Notes under the pieces: model-generated | The model's input: the letters and a program-made list of their open reading frames with translations, nothing else | Told to the model about the DNA's origin: nothing | Databases searched by the model: none | Shown here: positions 24,842 through 32,990 of the stretch, one piece after another | Numbering within the stretch: the first letter of the stretch is position 1 | How the letters are laid out: the number at the start of each line of letters is the position of its first letter | NCBI RefSeq assembly: GCF_000430645.1 | Contig: NZ_AUMK01000003.1 | Location: 558,001 to 622,000, forward strand | Direction of reading: 5' to 3' | Source: Aquimarina latercula DSM 2041 | Lineage (GTDB): Bacteria; Bacteroidota; Bacteroidia; Flavobacteriales; Flavobacteriaceae | Length of the DNA stretch: 64,000 bases | Translations under genes and position numbers: made by a program

Positions 24842-25985
24842 TTCGGGAACAGTTAATTTTTTCGTTTGCTATTGCTCTAACTAAGGCATATGTTTCTCCA
24901 TTACTAAATTCATCACTTTGTGATTCCGTCTGTAGTTTGTAAATTCCTGCGGTCATATTCAATTTCCAAGAGTCAGATTTAGGCTCTTCGGTAAATTCAG
25001 TTCCTCCTTCTAAAGCAGTACAAATTAGTTTTGACACATTAGTAGCTTCCACTGGATCACAGGCCACAGACAAATGTGCGGGTGGTGCTTTACTAAAAGT
25101 AATCAAACTAGCAGGATCACTAGCCGCATAAATACATCGTTGTTTATATCCTTCTGTAGATTTAACTGTACGAAGAATATTATGAATTTGCGTAGCAATA
25201 TCTCCAGTATTCACAACCCATTCGGCACCTCTTTTATCAGCTGCATATCCTTGCAAAGCCTTTATTATTGATTGAGTAAAAAAAGAAGGTTTCTTCTTTG
25301 GTCCATAAGCTGCTTCATTGTGTGCGGCCGCTTTCATTGTTAAATCATGTTTACAATCTGGTGTTGTCAACAATGGAATATCTAAAGGTATGTCTGGTAA
25401 ATCTTGTTGAAGCATTTGTGCATTGATTTTCCTACAAGAATCTATAAAAAAGCACTGAGTAGATGCTTTACAGGAATGAAAGGCGTTTCTTGTTTTATTA
25501 AAACTGAAACTACCCATCAACCAAGGGTTATTAGAATTAGCCCCAAAATCTTCAGCTAATAAATAATGATCTTTTTTTTCTACACCATGACCACTAAAAA
25601 AGAATATAGCAACATTATTCTCATTAATATCACAGCGTTGTTTCCAATCATTATATGCTCTAGAGATATTTACAAAATTTGCCGCTTCGAATTGTTCATC
25701 ATTGCTACCAGGATTAGGGTCATCTGGTGATGGTGAGATCAATAACTCAATACTTCCTAAAGGTTTAACTAAATCCTTCTGAACATCATTTTCTATTTCT
25801 AACAAATGATCTCGAAAAGCTAATGCAGACTTTGGAGGTGATGATAGCTGCCGTAAAAGACCAATTTTTTCGTAGTTCTGTTCCTTTTCTTCAACTCCTC
25901 CAGATAAATAACGATATCCTCCAACCCCTATAATTAATACATGAGTTTTTGGTTCTCCATTTATTTGATCATAAATCAATGCCAT
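24834..25985 (-). CDS. Caspase-like (peptidase C14) protein
   Basis: 383 residues, cytosolic (no signal peptide). Residues about 10-300 are the caspase-like domain: THVLIIGVGGYRYLSGG, the catalytic His133 in FFFSGHGVEKKDHYLLAED and catalytic Cys184 in CFFIDSCRKI. The dyad is therefore intact. The C-terminal part (about 305-383) appears to be a small beta-sandwich (HLSVACDPVEA..., MTAGIYKLQTESQ). It is the first gene of a four-gene operon and overlaps the next by 8 bases. Bacterial caspase-like proteins act in proteolytic signalling and some anti-phage systems. The target here is unknown. Confidence 0.92.
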   Translation of the reverse strand: MALIYDQINGEPKTHVLIIGVGGYRYLSGGVEEKEQNYEKIGLLRQLSSPPKSALAFRDHLLEIENDVQKDLVKPLGSIELLISPSPDDPNPGSNDEQFEAANFVNISRAYNDWKQRCDINENNVAIFFFSGHGVEKKDHYLLAEDFGANSNNPWLMGSFSFNKTRNAFHSCKASTQCFFIDSCRKINAQMLQQDLPDIPLDIPLLTTPDCKHDLTMKAAAHNEAAYGPKKKPSFFTQSIIKALQGYAADKRGAEWVVNTGDIATQIHNILRTVKSTEGYKQRCIYAASDPASLITFSKAPPAHLSVACDPVEATNVSKLICTALEGGTEFTEEPKSDSWKLNMTAGIYKLQTESQSDEFSNGETYALVRAIANEKINCSRNE

Positions 25986-26411
25986 ACGATAGTCTATGTT
26001 AATGTATAATATAATTTAAAACACATGTTATAGGAATTATTTAGCTGTTTTATAATTCAATATAAAATCAACACTACTAATTTCTATAATATCAAGTATA
26101 TACAACATACCCAATATCGGGTATATTGAAAAAAACATACTTATTTAGAATATCTCCAGAGATATGAATCAATGGATCATTTCTTATACTTTAATACTAA
26201 AAAATTGGGGAATATATACTTAGTTATGAGGAGTTTCAATTTAGTAATAAATGTTAATCTAAAAAAATAATATACTACCTTTTTAGTTTATCAAACTTGT
26301 TTTCAAACATATAAAGGTAAAAATAATACAACTAAAAGGTTGCTTTTTTGTTTTATTTTATTAAATTAGCAACCTTTTAGTTGCATTATTAAAATCTTAA
26401 AACTTTACAAA
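25986..26411. other. 426-base gap between the caspase operon and the SRPBCC/ArsR pair
   Basis: No credible ORF. It holds the operator-like dyads of the SRPBCC operon at 26329-26384 and a short palindrome ATACCC-AATATC-GGGTAT at 26107-26124, about 125 bases upstream of the caspase start codon. It must contain the promoters of both divergent units; I see no clear TAnnTTTG. Confidence 0.55.
26329..26384. promoter_or_regulatory. Paired operator-like dyads upstream of the SRPBCC-arsR operon
   Basis: Two copies in opposite orientation: CAACTAAAAGGTTGC at 26329-26343 and GCAACCTTTTAGTTG at 26369-26383, a perfect 15-bp inverted repeat separated by 25 bases. Each arm is itself a dyad, CAAC-N6-GTTG, which suits a dimeric ArsR-type protein. 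They end 28 bases before the start codon at 26412, so binding would block transcription; the ArsR protein encoded at 26830 is the obvious candidate. This could also fold as an RNA hairpin. Confidence 0.65.
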
Positions 26412-26840
26412 ATGAAAGACGTAATTAGCAAAGAACAAATTTTCACACACTCCATTGATAAATTATGGAACGCCATATCCATACAAGAGGAAATATCAAC
26501 TTGGTTTCTTCCAGCAGATTTCAAAGCAGAAGTTGGTTATCAATATACGTTTCACTCTCCTGACAAAGAGAACTGTAAACCTATAGTTGGGACTGTTAAA
26601 GAAGCAAAGCCCTATACCTTAATATATACATGGACAATACAAGGCACAGATGTTGAAACAACTGTAGTGTGGCGTTTAGAAGAAATAGCTAGTGGTACTA
26701 AACTTTCTTTAGAACATTCCGGCATTTCAAATTATGATGGAGAAACTGCTGTAGAAATGTTTACTAGTTTCGATGGTGGATGGGATAACTGTATTAAAGA
26801 TTTACTTAACTACATAACACAAGAAGTACATGCAGAATAA
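26412..26840 (+). CDS. SRPBCC (AHSA1-like) domain protein
   Basis: 142 residues, one domain of the AHSA1/START-like fold. Visible hallmarks: ITHSIDKLWNAISIQEEISTWF-type start (here TFHTHSIDKLWNAI region at about 8-28), YTWTIQGTDVETTVVWRLEE, GTKLSLEHSGI and the C-terminal helix FDGGWDNCIKDLLNYI. Such proteins bind hydrophobic ligands. It overlaps the ArsR-type gene by 11 bases, a pairing frequent in bacteria, where the regulator controls the operon. Two operator-like dyads precede it. Ligand unknown. Confidence 0.9.
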   Translation: MKDVISKEQIFTHSIDKLWNAISIQEEISTWFLPADFKAEVGYQYTFHSPDKENCKPIVGTVKEAKPYTLIYTWTIQGTDVETTVVWRLEEIASGTKLSLEHSGISNYDGETAVEMFTSFDGGWDNCIKDLLNYITQEVHAE

Positions 26841-27153
26841 GATTACCAAAATACTTAAAGCAATTGCTGATCCCACAAGACGAGAAATATTTCATGCGTT
26901 GGTCATAGCGACTACTGCCCTACCAATTACTGAAATATCAAGTCAATTCGAAATGAGTCGTCAAGGTGTTACAAAACATCTAAAAACTCTTGAAAATGCA
27001 GGTTTAGTAACAATTAACTCAAAAGGAAGAGAACGTTATTGTAAAGCAGACACACAACCACTAATAGAGATTAATAAATGGTTAAAATTCTACGAACAAT
27101 TCTGGGATAATGCTCTCGGGAAACTGGAAAATTATCTTGACCAAAAACCATAA
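26830..27153 (+). CDS. ArsR-family HTH transcriptional regulator
   Basis: 107 residues. The winged helix shows the ArsR pattern: ILKAIADPTRREIFHALV, ITEISSQFEMSRQGVTKHLKTLENAGLVTINSKGRERYCKAD. No cysteine-rich metal site (ELCVCDL type) is visible, so it belongs to the non-metal branch paired with SRPBCC proteins. It overlaps the SRPBCC gene by 11 bases and probably represses the operon through the dyads at 26329-26384. Inducer unknown. Confidence 0.93.
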   Translation: MQNKITKILKAIADPTRREIFHALVIATTALPITEISSQFEMSRQGVTKHLKTLENAGLVTINSKGRERYCKADTQPLIEINKWLKFYEQFWDNALGKLENYLDQKP

Positions 27154-27175
27154 TAAATATGATCATTAAAAAATA

Positions 27176-27598
27176 TTAATCTAAAACAATAGTATCATAT
27201 ATCTGCACCTTATTCCATAAAGAAGAAGCTTCTTTAATAAATAATAAATGAGCTTCTTCTTTTTGATAAAGGTCTTGCTCCTCTTTTGATGAAAAAGTAA
27301 CTATTATAGAATACGTATATGTGTTATCCACTACTTCTCGATCTGTACCTGCTGGAGTACCAACAAAATTAGTTTTGGCATACTTTGAGGTATTGAGGAA
27401 TTTAATAAGAGATTTTTCAAAAAGTTGTCTTTCTTCAGGGTTATCAGGATTATTAAGCCATATGTAAACAGAGTGAACAAAATTTTTATCAAATACTGGC
27501 TCTTTCTTACCACAAGATAACACCATAAAAATCAGAACAATAAACATTAAAAAAAAGAAATTTTTACCTATGTTATTATATCTTTTTTGAAGATTCAT
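27176..27598 (-). CDS. Dabb-like (stress-responsive alpha/beta-barrel) lipoprotein
   Basis: 140 residues with a lipoprotein signal (lipobox VLSC, about 26-29). The mature part resembles a Dabb ferredoxin-like domain: FVHSVYIWLNNPDNPEERQLFEKSLIKFL, TYTYSIIVTFSSKEEQDLYQKEEAHLLF, and VQIYDTIVLD. Dabb proteins are dimeric and most have no known function. It is convergent with the ArsR-type gene (22-base gap) and probably independent of it. Confidence 0.78.
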   Translation of the reverse strand: MNLQKRYNNIGKNFFFLMFIVLIFMVLSCGKKEPVFDKNFVHSVYIWLNNPDNPEERQLFEKSLIKFLNTSKYAKTNFVGTPAGTDREVVDNTYTYSIIVTFSSKEEQDLYQKEEAHLLFIKEASSLWNKVQIYDTIVLD

Positions 27599-27689
27599 AA
27601 TATGAATAATTAGTTAGATTTCTTAAAAATACAAAACAACTAGCAATCTTTATAATTCTAATATATTGAACAATAATTTACAATTGAAC

Positions 27690-27719
27690 AACCTAGTGAG
27701 ATTTGCGTTTGACTAGGTT
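27690..27719. promoter_or_regulatory. 8-bp inverted repeat upstream of the 4TM protein gene
   Basis: AACCTAGT at 27690-27697 and ACTAGGTT at 27712-27719, spaced by 14 bases, 45 bases before the ATG at 27765. Possible operator or 5' UTR hairpin; weak. Confidence 0.3.
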
Positions 27720-27764
27720 TCTGCATACATTGTTAGCTCAAAACAACTTAATAATCAATTAATT

Positions 27765-28193
27765 ATGAGTACTACTAACAAATTACCCGTATGGTTTTGG
27801 GTCATCAGTATTATCGCACTTTTATGGAATATTATGGGAGTAATGGCTTACTTAGGTCAAGCATATATGACAGAAGAAATACTAAATGCGATGCCAGAAG
27901 CAGATCAACACTTTTACAATAATATCCCGGCTTGGGTAACTTCTGTATTTGCGATAGCAGTTTTTTCTGGACTTTTTGGTTGCATTGCTCTTTTGATAAG
28001 AAAAAAAATTGCCATTATACTTTTTATAGTATCATTATTAGGAATATTAGCTCAACAAACCTATAATTTTTTTATACAAGATTTTGTAGAGCTATCAGGT
28101 CAAAGAGTATATATGCCAGTTATGATCTTAGTATTCGCTATATTTTTAATATGGTTTTCTAAATTCTCCAACTCGAAAGGGTGGATTTCATAA
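27765..28193 (+). CDS. Four-helix membrane protein of unknown function
   Basis: 142 residues with four transmembrane segments (about 9-30, 54-77, 83-103 and 116-136). The first begins PVWFWVISIIALLWNIMGVMAYLGQ, a pattern seen in short membrane proteins sometimes annotated as sugar transporters in Flavobacteria, without support. It is monocistronic: a short inverted repeat precedes it and a terminator follows. No enzyme motif seen. Confidence 0.7.
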   Translation: MSTTNKLPVWFWVISIIALLWNIMGVMAYLGQAYMTEEILNAMPEADQHFYNNIPAWVTSVFAIAVFSGLFGCIALLIRKKIAIILFIVSLLGILAQQTYNFFIQDFVELSGQRVYMPVMILVFAIFLIWFSKFSNSKGWIS

Positions 28194-28225
28194 ACCGAAA
28201 TAAATAAATTTTAGCAAAAAACAAC

Positions 28226-28253
28226 AAATGGTATCTAATTTTAGATACCATTT
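28226..28253. terminator. Bidirectional terminator between convergent genes
   Basis: 12-bp perfect stem AAATGGTATCTA / TAGATACCATTT, 4-base loop, between the 4TM gene and the anti-sigma-like gene at 28273. There is only a short T run on each side, so strength is moderate. Confidence 0.7.
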
Positions 28254-28272
28254 ACACTATACAAAAATCAAT

Positions 28273-28884
28273 TTATTCATTTGATTGTAAGTCTTTTAAT
28301 ATTTCTTCTGCATCATTAATATTCTTTCCATAGCATTTTTTAACCCATTTAGCAAAGAACACGAAAAAGGTAATTCCCATAGGTATAAAAATTAATAATG
28401 GCCAGAGGTTTTTAACACCAGTAAACATATCTTTTCCTCCAAGAATTTTAGAAGTAACTGGTAAAATGAAAAAGATTAGTAAAAAACTGAGGTAATAGGA
28501 TATTTTTTGAAGTGATTGGAATTGTTTTTTATTTTTAGTGTACTTTACTAAAGTATCTCTATAACTATTTTCATAGAAATTAATCCCACTCATTTTATTA
28601 ATAGACCTTAACGATAGTATTGGTAATATAATTAGTATGATGGCAGATGAAATACCAAAAAACATATTATACCAAGTTTCTAACGTATTAATATTCAATA
28701 AAATTAACAATGCCATACCGAAACAAATAATTGTTCCAAATATTTCTGGGTAAGCAATTCTATTCCATTTTTTTCTATACTGTTCTTGTGTCATCATCAT
28801 AATCATTTTATCTGTTAGTTTTTTTTGTTTTTCTAATTGCCCGCTTATCTCAGACCATACGTGTTGCATTTCTTCTAATTCCAT
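28273..28884 (-). CDS. Membrane protein paired with an ECF sigma factor, possible anti-sigma factor
   Basis: 203 residues. A short cytoplasmic N-terminus (1-50, starting MELEEMQHVWSEISGQLEKQKKL) precedes four hydrophobic segments (about 48-66, 73-91, 128-146 and 155-178). It begins 4 bases after the sigma factor gene, so the two are coexpressed. This arrangement is typical of anti-sigma factors in Bacteroidota, but there is no recognisable zinc-finger or RskA motif. Its role is inferred from context. Confidence 0.7.
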   Translation of the reverse strand: MELEEMQHVWSEISGQLEKQKKLTDKMIMMMTQEQYRKKWNRIAYPEIFGTIICFGMALLILLNINTLETWYNMFFGISSAIILIILPILSLRSINKMSGINFYENSYRDTLVKYTKNKKQFQSLQKISYYLSFLLIFFILPVTSKILGGKDMFTGVKNLWPLLIFIPMGITFFVFFAKWVKKCYGKNINDAEEILKDLQSNE

Positions 28885-28887
28885 TTA

Positions 28888-29379
28888 CTACCCTTTTTTA
28901 ACTATTTGAGTTTTTAATTTTTGTTTTATCCTAGATATTCTAGTTCCCACATTGGTTGGAGTCAATCCAGTAATCAATGCAATTTCTTCATATTTCTTAC
29001 CTTCTAGTAGTAATAGAATTAGCCCTTTTTCTATATCACTAAGCATTTTAATATGCGCATATAGTATTTTTAATTTTTCTTCGAACTCTGTATTATAGTT
29101 TTCCGTTTGTTTAAGTACTATTTGATCAATCCCTACTCTATTTCCTTTTCTCTTTTCTTTTTTTAATCTTGTAATCGCTGTATTTAATGCCACTCGATAC
29201 ATCCAAGTACTTACCTTAGCATCTCCTCTAAAAGAATCATAAGCCTTCCATAATTGATATACTATTTCTTGATATAAATCTTGTTGGTCTTCGGATTGAT
29301 CTGTATAAACTGTGGTTATTTTAAAAATAACTCCTTCATTTTCTTTAATAATCCGAGTAAACTCTACTTCTTTACTCAT
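28888..29379 (-). CDS. ECF-type RNA polymerase sigma factor
   Basis: 163 residues. Region 2 is DQQDLYQEIVYQLWKAYDSFRGDAKVSTWMYRVALNTAI, and region 4 is LSDIEKGLILLLLEGKKYEEIALITGLTPTNVGTRISRIKQKLK, the usual sigma-70 family ECF pattern. It lies 4 bases upstream of the membrane protein gene, which is probably its anti-sigma factor. The stimulus and regulon are not visible; the exported protein gene at 29599 is upstream on the same strand and may or may not be linked. Confidence 0.95.
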   Translation of the reverse strand: MSKEVEFTRIIKENEGVIFKITTVYTDQSEDQQDLYQEIVYQLWKAYDSFRGDAKVSTWMYRVALNTAITRLKKEKRKGNRVGIDQIVLKQTENYNTEFEEKLKILYAHIKMLSDIEKGLILLLLEGKKYEEIALITGLTPTNVGTRISRIKQKLKTQIVKKG

Positions 29380-29598
29380 ATTGAGTTTCTTTTTATCATT
29401 AGTGTGTAGTATTTCAAAAAAATCACAAAAAATTAAAAAATATTAATAAAGCTATGAATTAAATATGCACAAAGTTTGTAAAAACAAAGTGAAATGTTAC
29501 GTAGAAAAAATATTCGAGTAAATAAATAATGAAAACCTAAGAAAGGAATTCATAAAGAGAAAAAAAAGAAGATTGAGTTATAAATAGTAGTTGAAAAA

Positions 29599-30249
29599 TC
29601 ACTCCTTAACAACTATTATAGTTGCTTTTACTCCAGTAGTCAAATTCCATTCGTTAGCTGTAATGAGATTACCTTGATCATCGTGTAGCTGAAACTCTGC
29701 CGTATTGGGACCAGAAGTACCTTGATTAAGAGCTTCTATATCAATCTTATTAAAACCTTTAATAAGATCTATCTTAAACCCTTCGAATACACTATTTAAA
29801 TAAACATTTGATCGGATTACATCATCATTTAAAAAGATACGGACTAAATCACCATCTACTGACTGATGATCTCGATAAATAAGATAAACAAATTCTGATT
29901 TACTTTTAAAATCTCCTAGATACTGATCTGACTTATACTCTTCCTTTATTTCTTTATCCTTCTGGAACCATTTAGGAACTACCTTAAAATTTGGTTGTAA
30001 TAGACCATTATCCCCCGTCATATCAAAAGGTTTTTGAGTTCTATTAAACCTTATAGAATCTTTCGGGCTTTTGTATAAACTAAAATTATTTTTGGGTTTA
30101 GTCAAACCTGGAGTAAGTTTATATGTACTTGTTCCTAAAGTGCTACTATTATCATCTATTTTTATAGATGATAAAGGCTTTTCAATTTGTGAACTCATTA
30201 AATTCACAAATAATAATAATAATAACACCGATATAACTGTAGATTTCAT
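29599..30249 (-). CDS. Exported protein of unknown function
   Basis: About 217 residues from the ATG at 30249 (one at 30258 is possible). Signal peptide ends near LMSSQ. The middle is low in recognised motifs; the C-terminal 110 residues (from DQYLGDFKSKSEFVYLIYRDH) look like a beta-rich domain with GFKIDLIKGFNKIDIEALNQG. Similar proteins of unknown function occur across Flavobacteriaceae, in my memory. It is 220 bases from the sigma factor gene. No function assigned. Confidence 0.6.
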   Translation of the reverse strand: MKSTVISVLLLLLFVNLMSSQIEKPLSSIKIDDNSSTLGTSTYKLTPGLTKPKNNFSLYKSPKDSIRFNRTQKPFDMTGDNGLLQPNFKVVPKWFQKDKEIKEEYKSDQYLGDFKSKSEFVYLIYRDHQSVDGDLVRIFLNDDVIRSNVYLNSVFEGFKIDLIKGFNKIDIEALNQGTSGPNTAEFQLHDDQGNLITANEWNLTTGVKATIIVVKE

Positions 30250-30394
30250 CTTCCTCACTCCTTTATCAGATATTGTCGTTAAAGATACTCATTCCCTTAC
30301 TTTTTTTTATTATTAGTTATCAAAAACTCGACCAAACAATCAATATATTCAGTAAACCAATAAAAAAATCACTTTTATGAAAAAAACTCCTTTT

Positions 30395-30402
30395 TAAATT
30401 TG
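30395..30402 (+). promoter_or_regulatory. Possible -7 element of the hybrid kinase gene
   Basis: TAAATTTG matches the Bacteroidota -7 consensus TAnnTTTG, 44 bases before the start at 30446. The -33 region is not clear, so support is moderate at best. Confidence 0.35.
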
Positions 30403-30445
30403 TAAGATAAATCCGATATCTTTTATTTTGTCATAAAAACAACCA

Positions 30446-31675
30446 ATGATCTCTTATGCCATCTGGACTTTATTATCCATCTTAGTTCTTTTTTTAAGTT
30501 ACAAATGCTATTTATTAGCTTCTAACCTTAAAAAAAAGGACCAAGAACTAAGCTCTTTACAGACTTCTACAGAAAAGAAAGTACAAAAAAATCAAGAGTT
30601 TATATCTTCACTTAGCCAAGAATTAAGAACTCCTCTTTATGGAATTATGGGCTTGACTAATATTTTGTATAATGAACATCCAGAATTGGAACATAATAAG
30701 AATCTTAAGTCTTTAAAATTTTCTGGTGATTATTTATTGACTCTTATTAATAATGTTTTACAGGTAAATATTCTGGAGTCTGATACAATTATTACCGATA
30801 AAAGACCAATTAATCTACGTGAACTTACTCAGAATATTATACACTCTTTTGGTTATGCTACAGAAAACAGTGGTAATACTTTGGATTTAGATTTTGATAA
30901 TGACATTCCAGAAAAATTACATGGAAATCCAGCTATCTTATCGCAGATATTAATGAATCTAATTAGTAACGCTTTGCGATTTACTAAAAATGGAAACATA
31001 GTGTTTTCGGTTCATTTGATCAATAAAAAAGGTAGACTTAATAATATATCCTTTAAGATTAAACATGATGGAAACGAAGTATCTGAAGAAGATGAAAAAT
31101 CTATCTATCAAGAATTCATAGATATAGAAAAGGTAAAAAAGTCCTATCTAGGAACAGGAATAAATTCGACAATAGTAAAGAGACTTGCTAAATCAATAGG
31201 CGGAGAAATCATTTTGCAAAATAATTCTCAAGCCGGTTCCGAGTATGCTTTTGTATTAAATTTGGAAGCAATTAACCAAAATAACAAGGGAGCTAATCCA
31301 GACGCAAATAACAATAAGCAAAAAGCATTAATAGTTGATGATAATAAACTTAATCTATTAGTTGCAGATAAAATACTCTCCAAAGAAAATTTTGAGTGTA
31401 CGACTATTGACAATGGTTTTGATGCTATAGAACTTGCTAAAGATCATACTTATGATATCATTTTGATGGATATAAATATGCCAAAACTAAATGGAATCGG
31501 TACTACCAAAAGAATTAGAGAATTTGATAACGAAACGCCTATAATTGCGTTAACTGCGGTTGATGTTACTCAACTAAATAGACAAATTATGCAAGCAGGT
31601 TTAAACGATTATATCCTAAAACCTTACGACAAAAGCATCCTATTAGAGATGATAAACAAGTACGTAGAAAATTAA
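30446..31675 (+). CDS. Hybrid histidine kinase/response regulator lacking the phospho-accepting His
   Basis: 409 residues: one transmembrane helix (about 7-24), HisKA-like helix (50-112), ATPase domain (115-275) and a receiver (290-409). In the HisKA motif the sequence is SLSQELRTPLYG: the phospho-acceptor His is Gln58 (codon CAA at about 30617). The ATPase N-box is kept (NLISNALRFTKNG, Asn174), but the G1 box is HDGNEV rather than DTGIGI, and G2 is GTGINS. The receiver keeps Asp298/Asp299, Asp342 (LMDINMP), Thr in ALTA and Lys in ILKPYD. It is likely a pseudokinase with a working receiver, phosphorylated by another kinase. The stop is 3 bases from the convergent M23 gene's stop. Confidence 0.88.
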   Translation: MISYAIWTLLSILVLFLSYKCYLLASNLKKKDQELSSLQTSTEKKVQKNQEFISSLSQELRTPLYGIMGLTNILYNEHPELEHNKNLKSLKFSGDYLLTLINNVLQVNILESDTIITDKRPINLRELTQNIIHSFGYATENSGNTLDLDFDNDIPEKLHGNPAILSQILMNLISNALRFTKNGNIVFSVHLINKKGRLNNISFKIKHDGNEVSEEDEKSIYQEFIDIEKVKKSYLGTGINSTIVKRLAKSIGGEIILQNNSQAGSEYAFVLNLEAINQNNKGANPDANNNKQKALIVDDNKLNLLVADKILSKENFECTTIDNGFDAIELAKDHTYDIILMDINMPKLNGIGTTKRIREFDNETPIIALTAVDVTQLNRQIMQAGLNDYILKPYDKSILLEMINKYVEN

Positions 31676-31678
31676 TAT

Positions 31679-32656
31679 CTAATAGATTACTATTTCTTGT
31701 CCTACATTAAGAACAGAATTATATCTTATTTCATTTATTTTACATATTTCGGAAACATTAGTATCATGTTTTCTGGCTATACCGTGTAGTGTGTCACCCT
31801 TTTTTACTATGTAAATACTTTTCGTCGGATTTTTAATTTCATCTAACGTTTCTTCAATGTTAGTTTGAACTACAATCTTACTTTGTCTTGTAGAACGGTG
31901 AGATCTTGGAGTTATCCACTTTTTAGTAACCACTATATCATTTGATCTTATTTTTGTATCCGGAGAAAAATCAAATAAATATTCTGGGTGAATACTTTTT
32001 CCATGATATCTTACTTCTAAATGTAAATGACTACCTCTAGCATTTCCTGATACTCCACCTTTACCAATCACCTGGCCTTTTTCTACAATATCATTTTCCT
32101 TAACCAAATATTTCGAAAGATGCGCATATACTGTCTCTAAACCATTATCATGTCTAATAACTACTGTTTTACCATGACCTCCGTGTCTTCTAGCATATCT
32201 AACTTTTCCCCTCAATAATGTTTTTACATTATCACCAGTCCTAAGGTCAATATCTATTCCTTGATGTGGCCTTCCCCTTCTCCATCCATATCTAGAAGTG
32301 ACAACCATTTTATGATCCACTGGAGAAGAAAAGGTTGAGTCTGCAAAATGTAATAAAAAAGGATGTTTGTTTTGTTTATTCCTCCAGTACGTATTGAACA
32401 CTGTGGTACTCCAATCTTCTTTATAAATCTTGCTAATATCCTTTTTACTAATCGTATCCACCGTATTGACAATGGGTATAACTTTTTTTCTATTCACCTT
32501 ATATATAGGTAAATATGTTATACCTCCATCTAATACTATCCTTTTATAATTCTGTAGTACTACGTTATCTTCTATACCCGATTTCTGTGCGACAACCGTT
32601 TGCATTGTAACACATAATATTATTAATAAAGTTAGTTTTCCCCTATTCAAAAACAT
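31679..32656 (-). CDS. M23 family metallopeptidase with C-terminal LysM domain
   Basis: 325 residues. Signal peptide ends near VVAQ (20-23). Residues about 120-235 are an M23/LytM domain: RYGWRRGRPHQGIDIDL and VYAHLSKY, ending with GSHLHLEVRYHG, i.e. the HxxxD, HxH zinc ligands are present. A LysM domain follows at about 282-325 (YIVKKGDTLHGIARKHDTNVSEICKIN). Such proteins cleave or bind peptidoglycan in the periplasm, acting as endopeptidases or as activators of amidases. Monocistronic; convergent with the hybrid kinase gene. Confidence 0.94.
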   Translation of the reverse strand: MFLNRGKLTLLIILCVTMQTVVAQKSGIEDNVVLQNYKRIVLDGGITYLPIYKVNRKKVIPIVNTVDTISKKDISKIYKEDWSTTVFNTYWRNKQNKHPFLLHFADSTFSSPVDHKMVVTSRYGWRRGRPHQGIDIDLRTGDNVKTLLRGKVRYARRHGGHGKTVVIRHDNGLETVYAHLSKYLVKENDIVEKGQVIGKGGVSGNARGSHLHLEVRYHGKSIHPEYLFDFSPDTKIRSNDIVVTKKWITPRSHRSTRQSKIVVQTNIEETLDEIKNPTKSIYIVKKGDTLHGIARKHDTNVSEICKINEIRYNSVLNVGQEIVIY

Positions 32657-32990
32657 GAAATTCCAAAAATTTAAATTCTAAAGTAAAGTTCATTCTGGGC
32701 GTTTCGTTTGTTATAAGACGATTTATTTATGGTCTCGTTACAACTAAAATTATTTATTAACCAAACATTAGATTTATTAGCCAAACAGACTGAAAAACTA
32801 AAGCGTTGTAATTCAATTTATTACAAATAATTCGGTGATAAATTTACCGTAAAAATAATACGGTATACTAATTTTAGCAATTTTTTTTAACAATTTTTAA
32901 GAATTCAATGTGAAAAGTTTAGTAGGTAAAATTATAATAAAACTAAGAACAAGTAGTTTTAGGTAAGTATAAAAGATTAATTAAATAACC
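32657..32990. other. 334-base divergent promoter region (M23 and OmpA genes)
   Basis: No credible ORF. It contains a 7-bp dyad TACCGTA / TACGGTA at 32845-32865 with a 7-base spacer, about 125 bases before the OmpA-like start. T-rich runs precede the OmpA gene (AATTTTTTTTAAC at 32877-32890). I see no firm promoter pair. Confidence 0.5.
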
